Shown: piece by piece, positions 46,635 to 58,679 of the stretch
Position numbering within the stretch: the first letter of the stretch is position 1
Layout of the letters: every line of letters begins with the position of its first letter
From: Alnus glutinosa
Lineage: Eukaryota; Streptophyta; Magnoliopsida; Fagales; Betulaceae
DNA length: 64,000 nucleotides
Direction: 5' to 3'
NCBI RefSeq assembly: GCF_958979055.1
Contig: NC_084891.1
Coordinates: 29,570,001 to 29,634,000, forward strand
Program-made: the position numbers and the translations under genes
The notes under the pieces: model-generated
Databases searched by the model: none
The model's input: only the letters and a program-made list of their open reading frames with translations
Told to the model about the DNA's origin: nothing

Positions 46635-47491
46635 TGTCCCCTTAAAATATCTAGGCTAATGTATTTTTTTTTTTTAAGTTAGGCTAATGTATTAAAATAA
46701 CCAAAAATGAGATCAATAGTGTAAATTAATGATGCTCTTAACGTTAGCAGATAATCATGTTCCTACTAAAATTCTAACCACTACTCAGTTTCTCCCCAAC
46801 AGTTATAATTTCTTCTCCCACAGCAGACTTTCGGATAATTTTAGTATTAAATCCATTATATGTCTTAAGCTATTTAATTACTTCTTGTTATGTTCATTTC
46901 AAAAATTGTTAATATCCAAAAAGAGAACATAAAAATTATTTTAAATAAATTGAAGTTTTATTTAGTGGAAGGCCTTTCGCAAAATTAATGCATGTAACAC
47001 AAAGAACAATATAAAAGACGAAGGAAATGCTTAAAATATAACACCATGGACTCGATGAAAATAAAATAGTTTTCAACAATATAAGTACAAATTACTAGAA
47101 ACTTGAAACCAAATATTCAAAGATAGTGAAACTTGAAACCAACCCACCAGGAAACAAAGAGCATGGGGCAGCTATCCACGCATGTAACTCATAATAGCAT
47201 TTGAATAGGACGTACAATCTCGTAAAAGAGTAATAGAAATGAACACCATTTCAGTATCCGTTGAAGTTCTCTGTCATAACATAATAAACAATTTTAGAAA
47301 AGATATGAAAGGAGCAATTAAATTAATTATAAATTTACCAAAAGAATCACAACTTTGTATATGTATATATAGATATATATTTTCCACTTTCATAAAAAAA
47401 AAAAAAAAAAAAAAAGATATATATTTTCCAGCAAATATAAAGAGTAAGGTATCCTAATTAATGAAAAAAGGAAAGGAGCGAATACCAGTCT
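46635..47491. repeat. 3' flank of NLR-2, repeated beside NLR-1 and NLR-3
   Basis: Homologous to 38390-39340 and 61556-62217. No gene. A poly(A)-like run lies at about 47393-47415. Confidence 0.7.
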
Positions 47492-50074
47492 CTAGTCATT
47501 GATCAGTAGCGTAAACCCAACTTCCCCCGGCAAATTTCTAAGCATTCTAGCCAATCTTGGACTCTGGAACACCTTCACAGATTGCAAAGTGGTGCAACTC
47601 AATAGTTCTGGTGAGCTAGTAAATTCATGGCAACGATTGATAACCAAATGCGTAAGCCTTGGCATTGCACTTGTCTCCTTTCTCCATTCTTCAATACTCA
47701 AATCCCACAATTTGAGGAATTGGAGTTGAGGGAACGAATGTGCAATGACGTGGATGCTAACATTTTGATTTTCATATCCTAATCCTTGTAGTTTCAGTAT
47801 CCGAAGGTTGGGAAGCTTTCCCAGCTCTGCCACGCAGGCATCGACTCTTTCAACCCTTTGTAATGTTAGCTTGGTGACTGTCGATGGAATTGAATTCGGA
47901 TATCCAACAAGCATTCTGCAATTCAGAATTTTCAATGTCTCAAGATGAGCTAAATGGTGGAGGCTTGGAAAAGAATCTTCTTCATGCCCCGCCTCCAATG
48001 TCGACGGTCTATAAATTAACATTTTTAAATGTCTTAGATTAGGAAACTTTTCCGGTACGACAAGGAAACTACGATTTTTAGGATCATAGTTAATTGTTAA
48101 GATGGAAAGGACTTGGAGGTTCCATAGAACTCCCTCTGAATCCCAAGGTAACGACCATCCCTCAGACAGATACAGATTCCTAAGACGCTGCAGCTTAAAT
48201 ATGCCCTTTGGCAAATATTTATTTGAAGCACCAAGGATATTTGCCCAAAGCGTCACAAGATTCGTAAGGTTGCAAATAGAATCTGGAAAAACAAGGTTAT
48301 TAGGAATCGGACCCTCTATCCTCAAGTACCTCAAATGGATAAATGTTTCTATGCTTTTGGGCACGACTGAATCCGATACGTAATCAATCACCCGAAGCAA
48401 TTTGAAGTTTTCTTTTAGCCATTTCCAGGTAACACAGCTACCATACAATCTATGAGTCCCAAAGAAGAACACGGAACGGGCATTTTTAGGGACAGGAAGG
48501 TTTGAAGACATATATCGACGAGTGTCGTTACCTTGGATGATGGATAGTCTACGGGAATTGTTTCTGTAACCTGAATGAACCTCTAGAAACTTCTCTTCCG
48601 CACTCTCCGATATGCAGAGATCTCGCAAAAGATCATGGATACGGCATGTCTTTACACCTCCATCTATCCTCCTGTGAGCCACTTGGATCAAGCTTCGATC
48701 AATGAGCTCCTCCAAGTATAGTTCAGCAACATCCTCCGGTAATCTATTGTTAGTGCGCTGTATGAAACCCTCCGCTACCCACAGGTCAATCAATCGACTT
48801 ACCTGGATCTCAAAGTCTTCTGGGTATATACCAAAATACAAAAAGCATGGTTTCAAGTACCCGGGCAGATCGGTGTAGCTTAAGGATAGTATTTTCTGGC
48901 ATATTATTGTATCCTCGTAACTATTAAGCAAACTAGTTACATCACCAACAAATTTCGACCATATGTGCATTGACTTGTCCATTTTTCTTAAACGGCCTGC
49001 TAATACCACAATTGAAAGTGGTAAGCCTCGACAACCTTCTGCGATTTGTCTCCCAAGAGTTTCTAATTCAGGAGGACATGTTTCTCCTCGGAACACCTTC
49101 TTACGGAAGAGTTCCCAGCTTTCATTTTTGTTAAGAAATGGGAGATCGCAAGGTGCAGTATGGCTTGCATTTAACGCCACTTCTTTATTTCGACTAGTGA
49201 TCAATATTCTGCTTCCATTGGAGTTATCAGGAAACATAGATCTTACCTCATCCCAAACTTCAGCTCTCCATATGTCGTCCAAGACTACCAGGAACCTCCT
49301 CCCTCGCAAGCATCTGACTAGCTGCTTTTTTAGTTCATCCTCACTCATGTCTTCATGAAGTCCCATTCCCAACTGCTTTAAAATTTGAAGTAACAGTTCT
49401 CTACTTCTGAAATCTTGAGATACACACACCCATACATGGCAGTTAAAGTGCCTCTTGACAAGAAGATTATTGTATATTTTCCTGGCAAGAGTCGTCTTGC
49501 CCAGCCCGCCCATACCGATTATTGAAATGACATCGAGCTTAAGATTCCCTTCCGTAAGTTGCTTTACCAATGTCGTCGAGTCATGAAAGAAGCCCACCAC
49601 GTCATCTTCCTCGACTTCTCTCCTACGTCTGTGCATTGCCTCCTCCTCGACTGCATTTCCAGAAGCTTCAACTCTTTCAATGCCGTACCTTTCTCTATTC
49701 TTGTAGATTTCTTCGATTTTCTCCTTGATGCCTACTATATTCTTTCCAACATTTCGAAGCATCAATGTGTTACAAGGTAAATGAAACATCCTCCTTATTG
49801 CGCTCCTCCTCCTGTGTTTTGCGACATTGTAGATGAAATGGTCGATCGTATCCTCAGCCTCGTAAGCCACGTCCCTGATTTGCCGGACTACCTCATTTAC
49901 TATTTTATCTTTCCGTTTTTCCGCGGAGCTCTCCAGGAAGATATTTATAAAACTGAGCTCATCATGAAGTAAATTGACTTTATCCTCCACTCCAGCAAGG
50001 AAATTTGCTTCTTCTTTGAGTAGATCGAACAAGTTTTTCAAGAGAAAATTGACAACACTGTCGGCGATAGCCAT
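47492..50074 (-). CDS. CC-NB-ARC-LRR immune receptor NLR-2, intact
   Basis: This gene encodes a predicted intracellular receptor that recognises pathogen effectors and triggers defence. The single exon encodes 860 residues. An Rx-N-type coiled-coil starts MAIADSVVNFLL and carries the EDVID-type motif EAEDTID (72-78). The NB-ARC domain shows P-loop GMGGLGKTT (187-195), kinase-2 LVVLDDIW (262-269), RNBS-B GSRILITSRN (287-296), GLPL (350-353), RNBS-D CFLYFGIYPEDF (410-421) and IHD in place of MHD (479-481). From about 520 to the end there are imperfect LRRs (LRYLRI, LPNLRILKL, FPQLQFLKL). The family resembles RPP13-like proteins and R1-type homologues. The length is normal for the family, and all nucleotide-binding motifs are present. 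It is the middle member of a three-gene tandem array. No integrated decoy domain is visible. Confidence 0.96.
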   Translation of the reverse strand: MAIADSVVNFLLKNLFDLLKEEANFLAGVEDKVNLLHDELSFINIFLESSAEKRKDKIVNEVVRQIRDVAYEAEDTIDHFIYNVAKHRRRSAIRRMFHLPCNTLMLRNVGKNIVGIKEKIEEIYKNRERYGIERVEASGNAVEEEAMHRRRREVEEDDVVGFFHDSTTLVKQLTEGNLKLDVISIIGMGGLGKTTLARKIYNNLLVKRHFNCHVWVCVSQDFRSRELLLQILKQLGMGLHEDMSEDELKKQLVRCLRGRRFLVVLDDIWRAEVWDEVRSMFPDNSNGSRILITSRNKEVALNASHTAPCDLPFLNKNESWELFRKKVFRGETCPPELETLGRQIAEGCRGLPLSIVVLAGRLRKMDKSMHIWSKFVGDVTSLLNSYEDTIICQKILSLSYTDLPGYLKPCFLYFGIYPEDFEIQVSRLIDLWVAEGFIQRTNNRLPEDVAELYLEELIDRSLIQVAHRRIDGGVKTCRIHDLLRDLCISESAEEKFLEVHSGYRNNSRRLSIIQGNDTRRYMSSNLPVPKNARSVFFFGTHRLYGSCVTWKWLKENFKLLRVIDYVSDSVVPKSIETFIHLRYLRIEGPIPNNLVFPDSICNLTNLVTLWANILGASNKYLPKGIFKLQRLRNLYLSEGWSLPWDSEGVLWNLQVLSILTINYDPKNRSFLVVPEKFPNLRHLKMLIYRPSTLEAGHEEDSFPSLHHLAHLETLKILNCRMLVGYPNSIPSTVTKLTLQRVERVDACVAELGKLPNLRILKLQGLGYENQNVSIHVIAHSFPQLQFLKLWDLSIEEWRKETSAMPRLTHLVINRCHEFTSSPELLSCTTLQSVKVFQSPRLARMLRNLPGEVGFTLLIND

Positions 50075-51148
50075 ATTTGCTTAATTATCTTCCCTCTCTT
50101 GAATCTTTTATGAACTAGTGTTTTTCCCCGTTGAGTGTGCTGGCGAGGGGAGGGAGTGGAAAAAAGGGAAGGAAGGATGAAAGGTAACAGATTCACAATC
50201 GGTAAAAGACGATTGTTTACGTTTCGATTTTGGGAAGCCACACACAAACTGTTTCTCAACTCTCTCTCTCTCGTTGCTCTATTCGTCTTTTTGGTTAGGG
50301 TGGAGTGATAAAGAGAGAAAGATATAATTAAGAGGAAAGAAACGATGGAGAGGAGATAGACGCTCAGAGTTCAGAAGGCGCTCATGTTGCGATCTTGGAA
50401 AGACACTTTCAGATGATTACACGGTTTTCTTGGTCGGAGAATTAGGGATGTTTGGTAGGAAAACTTGATCGGAAAACTTTCAACGAAAAGTTTTCATTGC
50501 GTATCTACTAAGGAAGAAAAAGCAAAAGAAAAAACAAGTCCAACCAGAAAAGAAAGGACTAAAGTAATATCACCGAGGTAATTGCTTTGCAAGAAGCAGA
50601 ATGAACAATCAATATACCTCGATGAATAAAAGTGTATTTGATTTTGCGGGTGTTATAACTTATCGGCATCTTTTCTTTTGCTTTGCTAAAGTTTGTCGGG
50701 TTGCCATCTTTTTGTTTCTTTTTTCTTTTTTCTTTTTTTTTTTAATTATTATTGCGATTTTTTTTTTTCTTGAAAATATTTTACACATTAATATTTGGTA
50801 ATTATTGTGTAAGAATTATGCAAATAACATATCTTAATCAAAATGTGTCACTTAATAATCGAGTGAATTTTTAAAATTATGATTCAAGTTCAGATTGAAT
50901 TTAAACCGGCAAGTTATCAAATTGATTGATTTTTTAAAAAATGTAAAGAGTTGATGGTGTGGAACCAATTCAAATAGGTGTGTATGTACGTGAGGAATTT
51001 GAATTTGAATGAGATTGTATTATCCACACATTTCTCAGCATGTGAAACCCCCTTTTATTTTTGTGAATATAGTTGATTCTCTCTTTGATGGCTACTATCT
51101 TCTTTCCTACCCTTCAAAGCGTATTTGCTTGAGAAGGGGTATTAAATA
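50075..51148. promoter_or_regulatory. upstream region of NLR-2
   Basis: On the minus strand the first ~330 bp form the 5' leader and promoter, with a CT-rich run near 50260-50275, and share segments with the NLR-1 upstream region. At 50940-51050 a piece of the Copia LTR (ttttgaatgagatt-type sequence) recurs. No other gene. Confidence 0.45.
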
Positions 51149-51412
51149 TTGTTAGAGAATATATTCTCCGTATAATTGTGATTGGATATGATAATAGAAT
51201 ATATGAGATTGATTTGATTACCTATTTGATGATAATCAAATCACATACTTATTTACTACAATTCTCCTATAAATAAGAGAGTCTTGTATATTATAAATAT
51301 ATAAGACAAATAAGAATATAATATAGACCTTTGTGTTTTATTCTTCCACGTAAAATCTCTTGTCTCTATTTTATTATTCCGCTTTAATTTTTTATATATT
51401 ATCTTTTCTTTT
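51149..51412 (+). mobile_element. LTR of a Copia-like element followed by an iMet-type primer-binding site
   Basis: The stretch begins TGTTAGAGAATATATTCTCC, contains a TATA-like cctataaataag at about 51268, and is followed at about 51415 by tggtatcaaagttatagg, close to the initiator-Met primer-binding site TGGTATCAGAGC. No gag or pol follows in readable form, so this is a solo or truncated 5' end. Confidence 0.6.
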
Positions 51413-52700
51413 ATGGTATCAAAGTTATAGGCTGCTAATGTCGGTGTTCGATCCAATAGTTCTAGTCTTGTGAATTTTTCGTTTTCTTTTATTTTTGTCT
51501 TGTTCTTGATAGTTGCTAACTTTGGTAGGGCTCATTTTGTCATTTATTTGTTATTTTGTTTGAAAATAAATAAATAAATCGACCAAGTTGCCTACCTTTA
51601 GGCCATTTGTTGGCTAAGTTGTGTTGGTCTTGTTGGTCCAATTGTTGACCTTTGTAGTATTACCTAAAACTCAACCCATTTCAACCCACAGTTAGCTCTC
51701 TTTTCGGCTCATAGGTGGCCCACTATTTGTTTGGCCTTTGAGATATGATCTAAAACTATGGCGCATTTAGCCCTTTATTGGCTCGCATTTTGGCTATATT
51801 TTAAATATTCTTGGCCTATTGTTATTAAAGGCCCATCTTCGATCATTTCTATTTTCTATTTCTTTAGACTTTTTTTTTCTTTTTGAAAACTATTTCTTTG
51901 GACTTTAAAACTATTCTTTTGCATTTTTACTAACATTAATTTAACTTTTATTAATTATTTACTTAAATTTCATGTTTTAATTACTACAAAATATTTTGGA
52001 CATTACAAAGAAGGTTGTGGGAGAGTCTAGAAAGAAGAGAAAAGAGGAGAAGTAAAGAAGAGAAAAGAGGAATTTAATAATAATCACCAAACATCTCCTT
52101 CTGTGTTCTTTTGTTTAATAATAATCACTGAAAAGTGGAAGAGTCTAGAGAAAAGAGAAAAGACGAGAAATAAAGGTCGTTTGTGTTGATAATAGTGTTT
52201 AAAGTGGTATTTAAAATTTGAGAAAGTTTTAACATTTTAAAAAAAATTGCGAAAATGGAATCATTCTCAATTTGTCATATTGTGATTTGTGATTGAGTTT
52301 TGTCTCTTTGAACCATGATATTCGTGAATGATGACTTAGAAGTTGGGAGTTGGGAAAGTGGTCTGAGTAGAGTTAATGGATTAATTAAAAAAGAAAAAAT
52401 AGGCGAGGATGAAGATTATTAAATAGCTTAAATGGTTTATTCAGTGATTTTTAGTTTTTACATTACACTATTATAAAATTTTGATTTTAAAAATTGTTGA
52501 TTTAATCTAATTTTTACGACATAGAATAATAATTAATTTGCAACACAGAAGCAGTGCAAAATCACTGAACGCAAATCGCACTTTTTGAGGTTAATTTTCT
52601 AATTAAGGTCAATTCCTAATATAAGTAGTATTGTAATTTGGATATTATGGTATTAAATATTAAGAATATTGATAATTATAGTTTATAAGTCTTGTTAGGT
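51413..52700. other. AT-rich spacer, retrotransposon leader and unassigned DNA
   Basis: The first few hundred bases are probably the leader of the LTR element. Beyond that no gene or repeat was recognised. Confidence 0.4.
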
Positions 52701-52739
52701 TTAATTTACTTAAAATTTGGCTATATATATATATATATA

Positions 52740-53150
52740 TATATATATTTGGCCCCTCCTGTTAAAATGTCTGGCTCCTTCCCTTGGCACATGGCAATCT
52801 ACTTCCTCCATAGGTTTCATTGGAGGCTCCGTAATCGGATCACAATTCTTGTCATAATCCTCTTGCTCGATCTTCTTGTTCCTCCAAATCAACACTGACA
52901 ATTTCAGAATCCATTTCTAAAGAATCATTATTCACATTAAGCACCGCATCCGTCAATCCACCATTAAAATCAATACAATCATGCACAAGGCTTCCACATT
53001 CAACTGCACTCTCAGCAACGCAATTAGCATCCGTAAACAGATTCTTGTTAAATTCAGAGGATTCAATCATCAATCCCTTAACATTAGGAATCCCCTCAGA
53101 ACTTTTACCAATACCCTTGCCTACGGGATTGGTTCTTCTGCCTCGTATTT
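52740..53150 (-). other. degenerate coding-like fragment, unrecognised
   Basis: The minus strand holds a frame of about 100 codons, acidic in its second half (ending SLEMDSEIVSVDLEEQEDRARGL). Upstream of its first Met the frame continues into a basic RGRRTNPVGKG stretch before a stop. A basic patch followed by an acidic linker is reminiscent of the region between ORF1 and endonuclease of plant LINEs, but I do not recognise it. The left edge (tggctccttcccttgg) looks like a transposon terminus. Confidence 0.25.
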
Positions 53151-53799
53151 TTGCTTACACTCTGCAATAGAGAAAGAGCTGTGAAAGCCCTCCTAGCAGG
53201 ATTCTTATCGGAGGCCTCTCATAATCCCCTATATTTTGAATATAAATTTGATGGGAATCTAAATTCACAATTACCAAATGCAATGTGAATAGGTGTAATA
53301 TACAAAAGCAATAAAAAAAAAAAATACAAAATACAAAAGCAATATATATATAATAGGCCAACTTAATTCAGTCGTACAGTTTGATAAGTATCGTTCTTCC
53401 CATGCGCATGATTTCTTTGCCTCTCCCATCTCAATTTCATATCACATGATTCATGTGGCTAATTTGCCCATTCTTTCTCAATTAAAATTTATGCATTCAC
53501 TGATTAATTCATTATTTTAATTGGACTCTAATTTCACTTGCTAAATTGAATTATTTTCATTCATGGGATTAATATATACAATTAGTTGGGTCCAAATGAT
53601 CTTTTGGTTGAATATCTTACAAATATCTTTCTCATAGCTAACACCAATAGTATTTCTTTTAATTTTTAGTCACCATCAGATTTTCTTTACTTTATTCATG
53701 TTATTTAAAGTTTGATAAGTTTATCTTTGAACTCGGGTGGAAAAAATTCCTCCAAAATGCATTTGAGAATCACGACAGACATCATATCTTCTGTTAATT

Positions 53800-54134
53800 T
53801 TATTAAAAATGTATATGACAATTATATACTACTAATTGTGTCAATGTCCCACTCTAAACTACCAAACGATTTAAATGTCTCCTAATGACAAAAATATCAT
53901 TCATAAAATTATAAATATTCTTAAAATTATATAAAAACAACACACTAAAAATATACATATTTTTTTACATTTTATATAATTTTTAGTTTGGGCCACGCCC
54001 TTGAATTTTCATTTTTCTCTTTTTTTTTTTTAAAAAAAAGAAAAGAAATCAATCTTAAAAAAAAAAAAAAATTCTCTCAATTATAAGGATATATTTGTCT
54101 TATCAAAATTGTTTTAGAATTATTTCTGTCTTTT
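53800..54134. repeat. repeat shared with 44570-45000
   Basis: Shared words such as ctaaactaccaaac, aatgacaaaaata and ggatatattt in the same order place this stretch in the NLR duplication unit. No coding region. Confidence 0.5.
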
Positions 54135-54625
54135 TGTTAACTTTAGATGCATGGTAAAAACCTCGACACATTGATCTTTGCTTGAGATAAAATGGACAAA
54201 CAAAGATTGAGAAATAACCTTATCACATACAAAGTGAAAGTAGATTTCAATATGCATTGTACGAGCCTGAAAAATCGGATTGGCTGTCAAATAAGTGGTT
54301 TTGATGTTGTCAGACCACATAACTGGGCTTTGAGGAATAGTGAGTCCAAGTTCTTAAAGATTGAAGCCGAATTATCTCAACAATAATATTGGCCAAGGCT
54401 CGATACTCGGCCTCAATACTAAACCGCAGGACCATGGGTTCAGGATTTGAGCCCAACTTCCCAAGAAAATGCAGAACCCACCAATTGATTTTCTGTCATA
54501 CGAACAATTGCGCCAATCCGCATCAAAATAGGCATTAACGACAACGGAGTTGGACTTTTGAAAAAGAAGCCCATGATCAATGGTGTCCATAATATACGCT
54601 TGGCAGAATCCTAATGTTGGCCCAG
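54135..54625 (-). mobile_element. Copia pol 3' remnant (NLR unit 3)
   Basis: The minus strand encodes the RNase H-like part (HGLLFQKSNSVVVNAYFDADW, then SIGGFCIFLGS) and the C-terminal ARTMHIEIYFHF and SSKDQ block. It corresponds to 35330-35775 of unit 1. The reverse transcriptase part retained in units 1 and 2 is deleted here: the sequence jumps at about 54617 to ttggcccagatgaatggcc. Confidence 0.75.
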
Positions 54626-55603
54626 ATGAATGGCCCCTTAGAGGAAGCAGTAACATATAATGAAACACATAGCTTTGACTTTTGAGGTGGACGAGGAGTT
54701 ATTTTATGATTATAATTTTATTCTATTATATTTAATGTTGTTATACATGATAGTTGTCACTTAAATTTTTTAAATAACGTGATAAATTTTGATAATGTAA
54801 AGACATAAACATAATTAATTATGTAAAATCTAACCTTAACTATGAAATGATTCTCGAGATTTCAAGTGAAATACAAAATCCTATTCCCTACGATGAGATT
54901 CAACTTATTAAGAACACTTCTTATCCATTTAATTTTAGTTTCAATTTATTTTTTTTAATGTAGTAATCGCACTTGGTCCACATCGTTAATCCCAAATAGA
55001 AGTTTACCTTGCAAACTCTAAAAGGCAACAAGTACACACCAAATTCTCATTTACTTAACTTGTTTATTCTTTTATCATCGACAGATATGATGCATTTTAA
55101 ATAATTTTGACATAGAAAGCCAGTTAAAAGACACCACTTAAGCACCAATATAAAATAAGTGTAATAAATAGATCTCAAACTCTAATTTTTAAGTCATCGA
55201 TCATCCTCAAACTCCACAAAGGTCAACCGACTAAAGACCTCAAAAGAAGGATTCAAGGCAGGAGGACACTGTTATCACTGTAGAGCCCATAAGTCTGATT
55301 GGTTTCTAATGGGCCAGAGAGAAATAAAAAAAATCAAGATATATTGGGCCCAATGTCCCATGACTGGGGCTCCTCTTCCGAGACTCTTGGTACCTATTGA
55401 TCAAGGCCAAGGTTGAAAATCACATGTAGGCCATAATCTCTTGGGCCTCCTGATCTTTAGAGCTTTTAGAAATGTCCCCTTAAAAATGTAGGTTAATGTA
55501 TAAAATAACCAAAAATGAGATCAAAAGTGCAAATTAATGATGCTCTTTACATTTCCTCAAAAAAAAAATAAAAAATGATGCTCTTAACATTAGCAGATAT
55601 TCT
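54626..55603. repeat. NLR unit 3 spacer
   Basis: Homologous to 36238-36341 plus 37600-38470 of unit 1 and to 45390-46190 plus 46625-46750 of unit 2. It is an empty site for both the 36342 and 46200 elements. No gene. Confidence 0.75.
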
Positions 55604-56753
55604 AGAAGACTACAAAAGCTTGTTCTGGTGGAGACTGATGGCCTGGGGTTGTTTCAGCAATCAAGGGATAGGATGGATGATGAAGAGCTTCTTGAAGCCC
55701 TGACTATACCTCGACTCATCTGGCTTCGCCGAAACTCTTTTGTTTTTGTCAGGTATTTCACTCACCGCTTCTGTTGATGAATCAAGCTAAGAGCATCGTC
55801 AGCAGTTTTTCAATCATTTTCCGTATACATAGAGAATAAAATCACTTTTTTTCTTTAAAAAAAAAAAAAACTCCGTAATAACTTCCCTTCATTTTTTTCC
55901 ATATATATATATACTTTTACTTTAACTAAAAATAGAAAAGAGAAGATAAAGTAAGAGAGATAATGTATTTTGTGAATAAATAAATGAATGGAAATGCTAC
56001 AATGTTTTTCTATGCAAAGAGAAACACTGTAGCATTTTCAGTGAAAATAAAAATATAGGAAAGTAGCTGTAGGTGGTTTTTTGTGACTTTCTTGAAATTT
56101 TTCCTAAAATTTAAGAAACATAATTCTTATAAGAAAGCTACTGTGAATGCTCTAAGGATCTTGTGGCCTCTTATGTCTAGTTAACTACTCCCGTTGAATG
56201 GACAACCACGACACAGCAGCCGATCTCTTGCTGCCACCACCTGGGGGTTGTTTGAAACTGAACTGGGATGCTACTCTTAATATTTCTATGAAGACAATGG
56301 GGGTGGGGGCAATTTTAATAGATGAGAAGGGTCAGGTTGTGGCAGCAATGGCAAAAGTGATTCCCCATTTTCGTGATCCTCCAGTAGCAGAGGCAGTAGC
56401 TCTTTGGAAGGCTGTGAATCTATGCAGTGACATAGGAGTCTCTCAAGTAGAATTCGAAGGCGATTCTTTGGAGGTGGTACAAGCTGTGAATGGAGAGAGC
56501 CCTTGCTGGAAATCCTATGGCCATTGATTGCAGATATTCGGACTAAAGCTCCTGGTTTCCCACAGGTATGCAGTCCGGCATGTGGGCAGATCATCTAATA
56601 AAGCTGCTCGTGGTTTGGCAAAATTGGCAGTGAACATTTCTTTGGATTATGTTTGGAATAGAATATGTCCTGAATCTATCAAGGATGTTGTACTTGCTAA
56701 GCTAGCATTTTCCAGTTGATTTTATAAAGATCACTGATTTTACTAAAAAAAAA
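55604..56753 (+). mobile_element. 5'-truncated LINE with RNase H domain and TSD
   Basis: The element ends in a run of A (about 56745-56753) and is flanked by ttagcagatattct at 55590-55603 and ttagtagatattct at about 56755-56768. The 5' part encodes a post-RT stretch (IPRLIWLRRNSFVF). The 3' part, 56198-56719, encodes an RNase H-like domain of plant LINEs: KLNWDATLN, EAVALWKAV, EFEGDSLEVVQAV, and in other frames HVGRSSNKAARGLAKLA. Two frameshifts, near 56523 and 56570, disrupt it. A PIF-type MITE (55791-56152) is nested inside. Confidence 0.8.
55791..56152. mobile_element. PIF/Harbinger-type MITE nested in the LINE
   Basis: The inverted ends begin GAGCATCGTCAGCAGTTTT on the left and GAGCATTCACAGTAGCTTT on the right (inverted). 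The trinucleotide taa flanks both sides at 55788-55790 and 56153-56155. Length is 362 bp with no coding capacity. It splits the LINE between the post-RT and RNase H parts. Confidence 0.75.
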
Positions 56754-56781
56754 ATTAGTAGATATTCTTACAAAAATTTTT

Positions 56782-57207
56782 GGACAAAAATTTCCTACAA
56801 ACATGTTTGTAGGATATTTCATACAACGCACATATAAGAGTCATATGTGTCATTTAAATATATAAGAAGCACATGTTTTTTTATTAATGCTATTAAAAAA
56901 GTATTTGAGAAGTACATGCAATTAAAACAAAGAAATGCATGTACTTAAACATTTACAAAGAGAGCTTTATTAAGATGACGTGGAGCTTATTCATTGGTAC
57001 CCGTAGTATTTCTTTTTATTAATTGTTTTGATCATCTCTAATGAATAAGCTTCATGTCAGTTAGTAAGGCTTCATTTGTAAAAGTTTAAGTACATTGAGC
57101 ATTTCTCATTAAAACATGTGTTTCTCACATGCGAAGAGACACATATCAATCTTATACGTGGGTTGTATGAAATTTCCTACAAACCGGTTTGTAAGAAATT
57201 TTTGTCC
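56782..57207. mobile_element. MITE of the GGACAAAAATTTC family, interrupted by another MITE
   Basis: Both arms start GGACAAAAATTTC and continue with gtttgtag and catacaac words. Subtracting the nested element at 56930-57107 and its 9-bp duplication leaves about 239 bp, almost the same as the related copy at 14948-15189. The flanks aaaattttt and aaaattcta fit a decayed 9-bp duplication. Confidence 0.75.
56930..57107. mobile_element. Mutator-type MITE nested in a MITE, perfect 9-bp TSD
   Basis: 178 bp with inverted ends related to GAGAAATGC...GTACTTAAAC...TTTACAAA, very similar to the ends of the larger element at 36342-37599. The perfect target duplication attaaaaca lies at 56921-56929 and 57108-57116. 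Confidence 0.88.
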
Positions 57208-58097
57208 AAAATTCTAACCACTACTCAATTTCTTCCAAACAGACTAAAACAGTTATAATTTCTTCTCCCACAGCAAACTCTTCTGATAATTTTAGTATTT
57301 TTTTTTTTTTTTTTGTTGATTCAAAAACCCCTTCCAATAAATAGAGCGGTGAAGCTAAGATTTTAGGTTAGGGGGGTCAATTTTTTTTTAATGAATAAAT
57401 AATTCAGCAAAATTTAATTATTTTTTAAAACATTGAAATGTAATCTACAATTTAATTTAGTTGTCCTTGACGAGAATGGTAATCAGCAATTTTTTTTCCT
57501 ATCACTAGAATGGTAATCGGCAATTTTTTTTCTTAAGCAAAGATCGGTAGGCAAATTTATTAAATCTACCTTAATACGAGCTTGTTTAGAATTTGATTGT
57601 AGTTCAATTAAATAATTTTTCTCCATAATCTCAGGCAACTACAATTATGTATTTTATACAATTAAAATATGAAAAAAAACTATATATATTCATAAACAAT
57701 TAAATACAAAAACAATTATCAAAAACTCAATTTAAATATAAAAGAACAATAAATTGAAAAGAACAATTCAAATATAAAAGCTTAAATCTTAAACAATATG
57801 AAAGTTTATTATATGCCTGAAACGGTAAAACTGAAAGGCTGAATCTTGTTTAAAAATTAATTTCAACGATTGAAAATTGAAAAAAAAAAAAAAAAAAAAA
57901 AACCCTTGAAACAGTAATAATAATAATAAAAAATAATAATAATAAAATTAAAAAAAATGAAATCTGATCCGTCCGAAAAAATACGGTCACACCGTGACTC
58001 ACACGCACACCGACGGACATGATACCTTCTCCTAAGCCACAATTAAGTAATTATGACACTATTTTTTAAAAAAAGAAAAAAAAAACCATGACACTGA

Positions 58098-58133
<36 letters not shown>

Positions 58134-58679
58134 AAATCATGACACAACTCACAATTTCAAAGAGAACAAGAAAAAAGCACACAACTCACTCGATCACACG
58201 GATTTGATCCGTTGTTTACCAAAAAAAAAAATCTGATCCGTCTAAAAGAACACGGTCACAGCCTCACACGCACACAGATCTACTATTTTGAAGCAACAAG
58301 CAAACACAATTTATTTATTTATTTTTTTTAAGAACATGTAAAGTCAATTGATCTGATCCAAAAGTGACGGAAAGTTAATTGTAGCTGTGGTTGTTGACTT
58401 GTAGACTTGACTAAAAGTCATGAATGCTTTTTTTTTATTATTATTAAATAGATAGTGCCATGATTGGTTAATTGTGGCTTTAGTAGAAGTTCTCATATCT
58501 GTCGGTGTGCGTGGGAGTCACGAAGTAACCATGTTCTTTCGGGCAGATCAAATTTCATTTTTTTTTTTTTTTTTTTTAATTTTTTGGGATAATTATATCA
58601 TAGGTTTTTGGGGTGGGTTATAATTATTTTTTACTCTTCGTGGTTCAAAAAGTTTATAAGAGGTTTTCGTGGTAAATAA

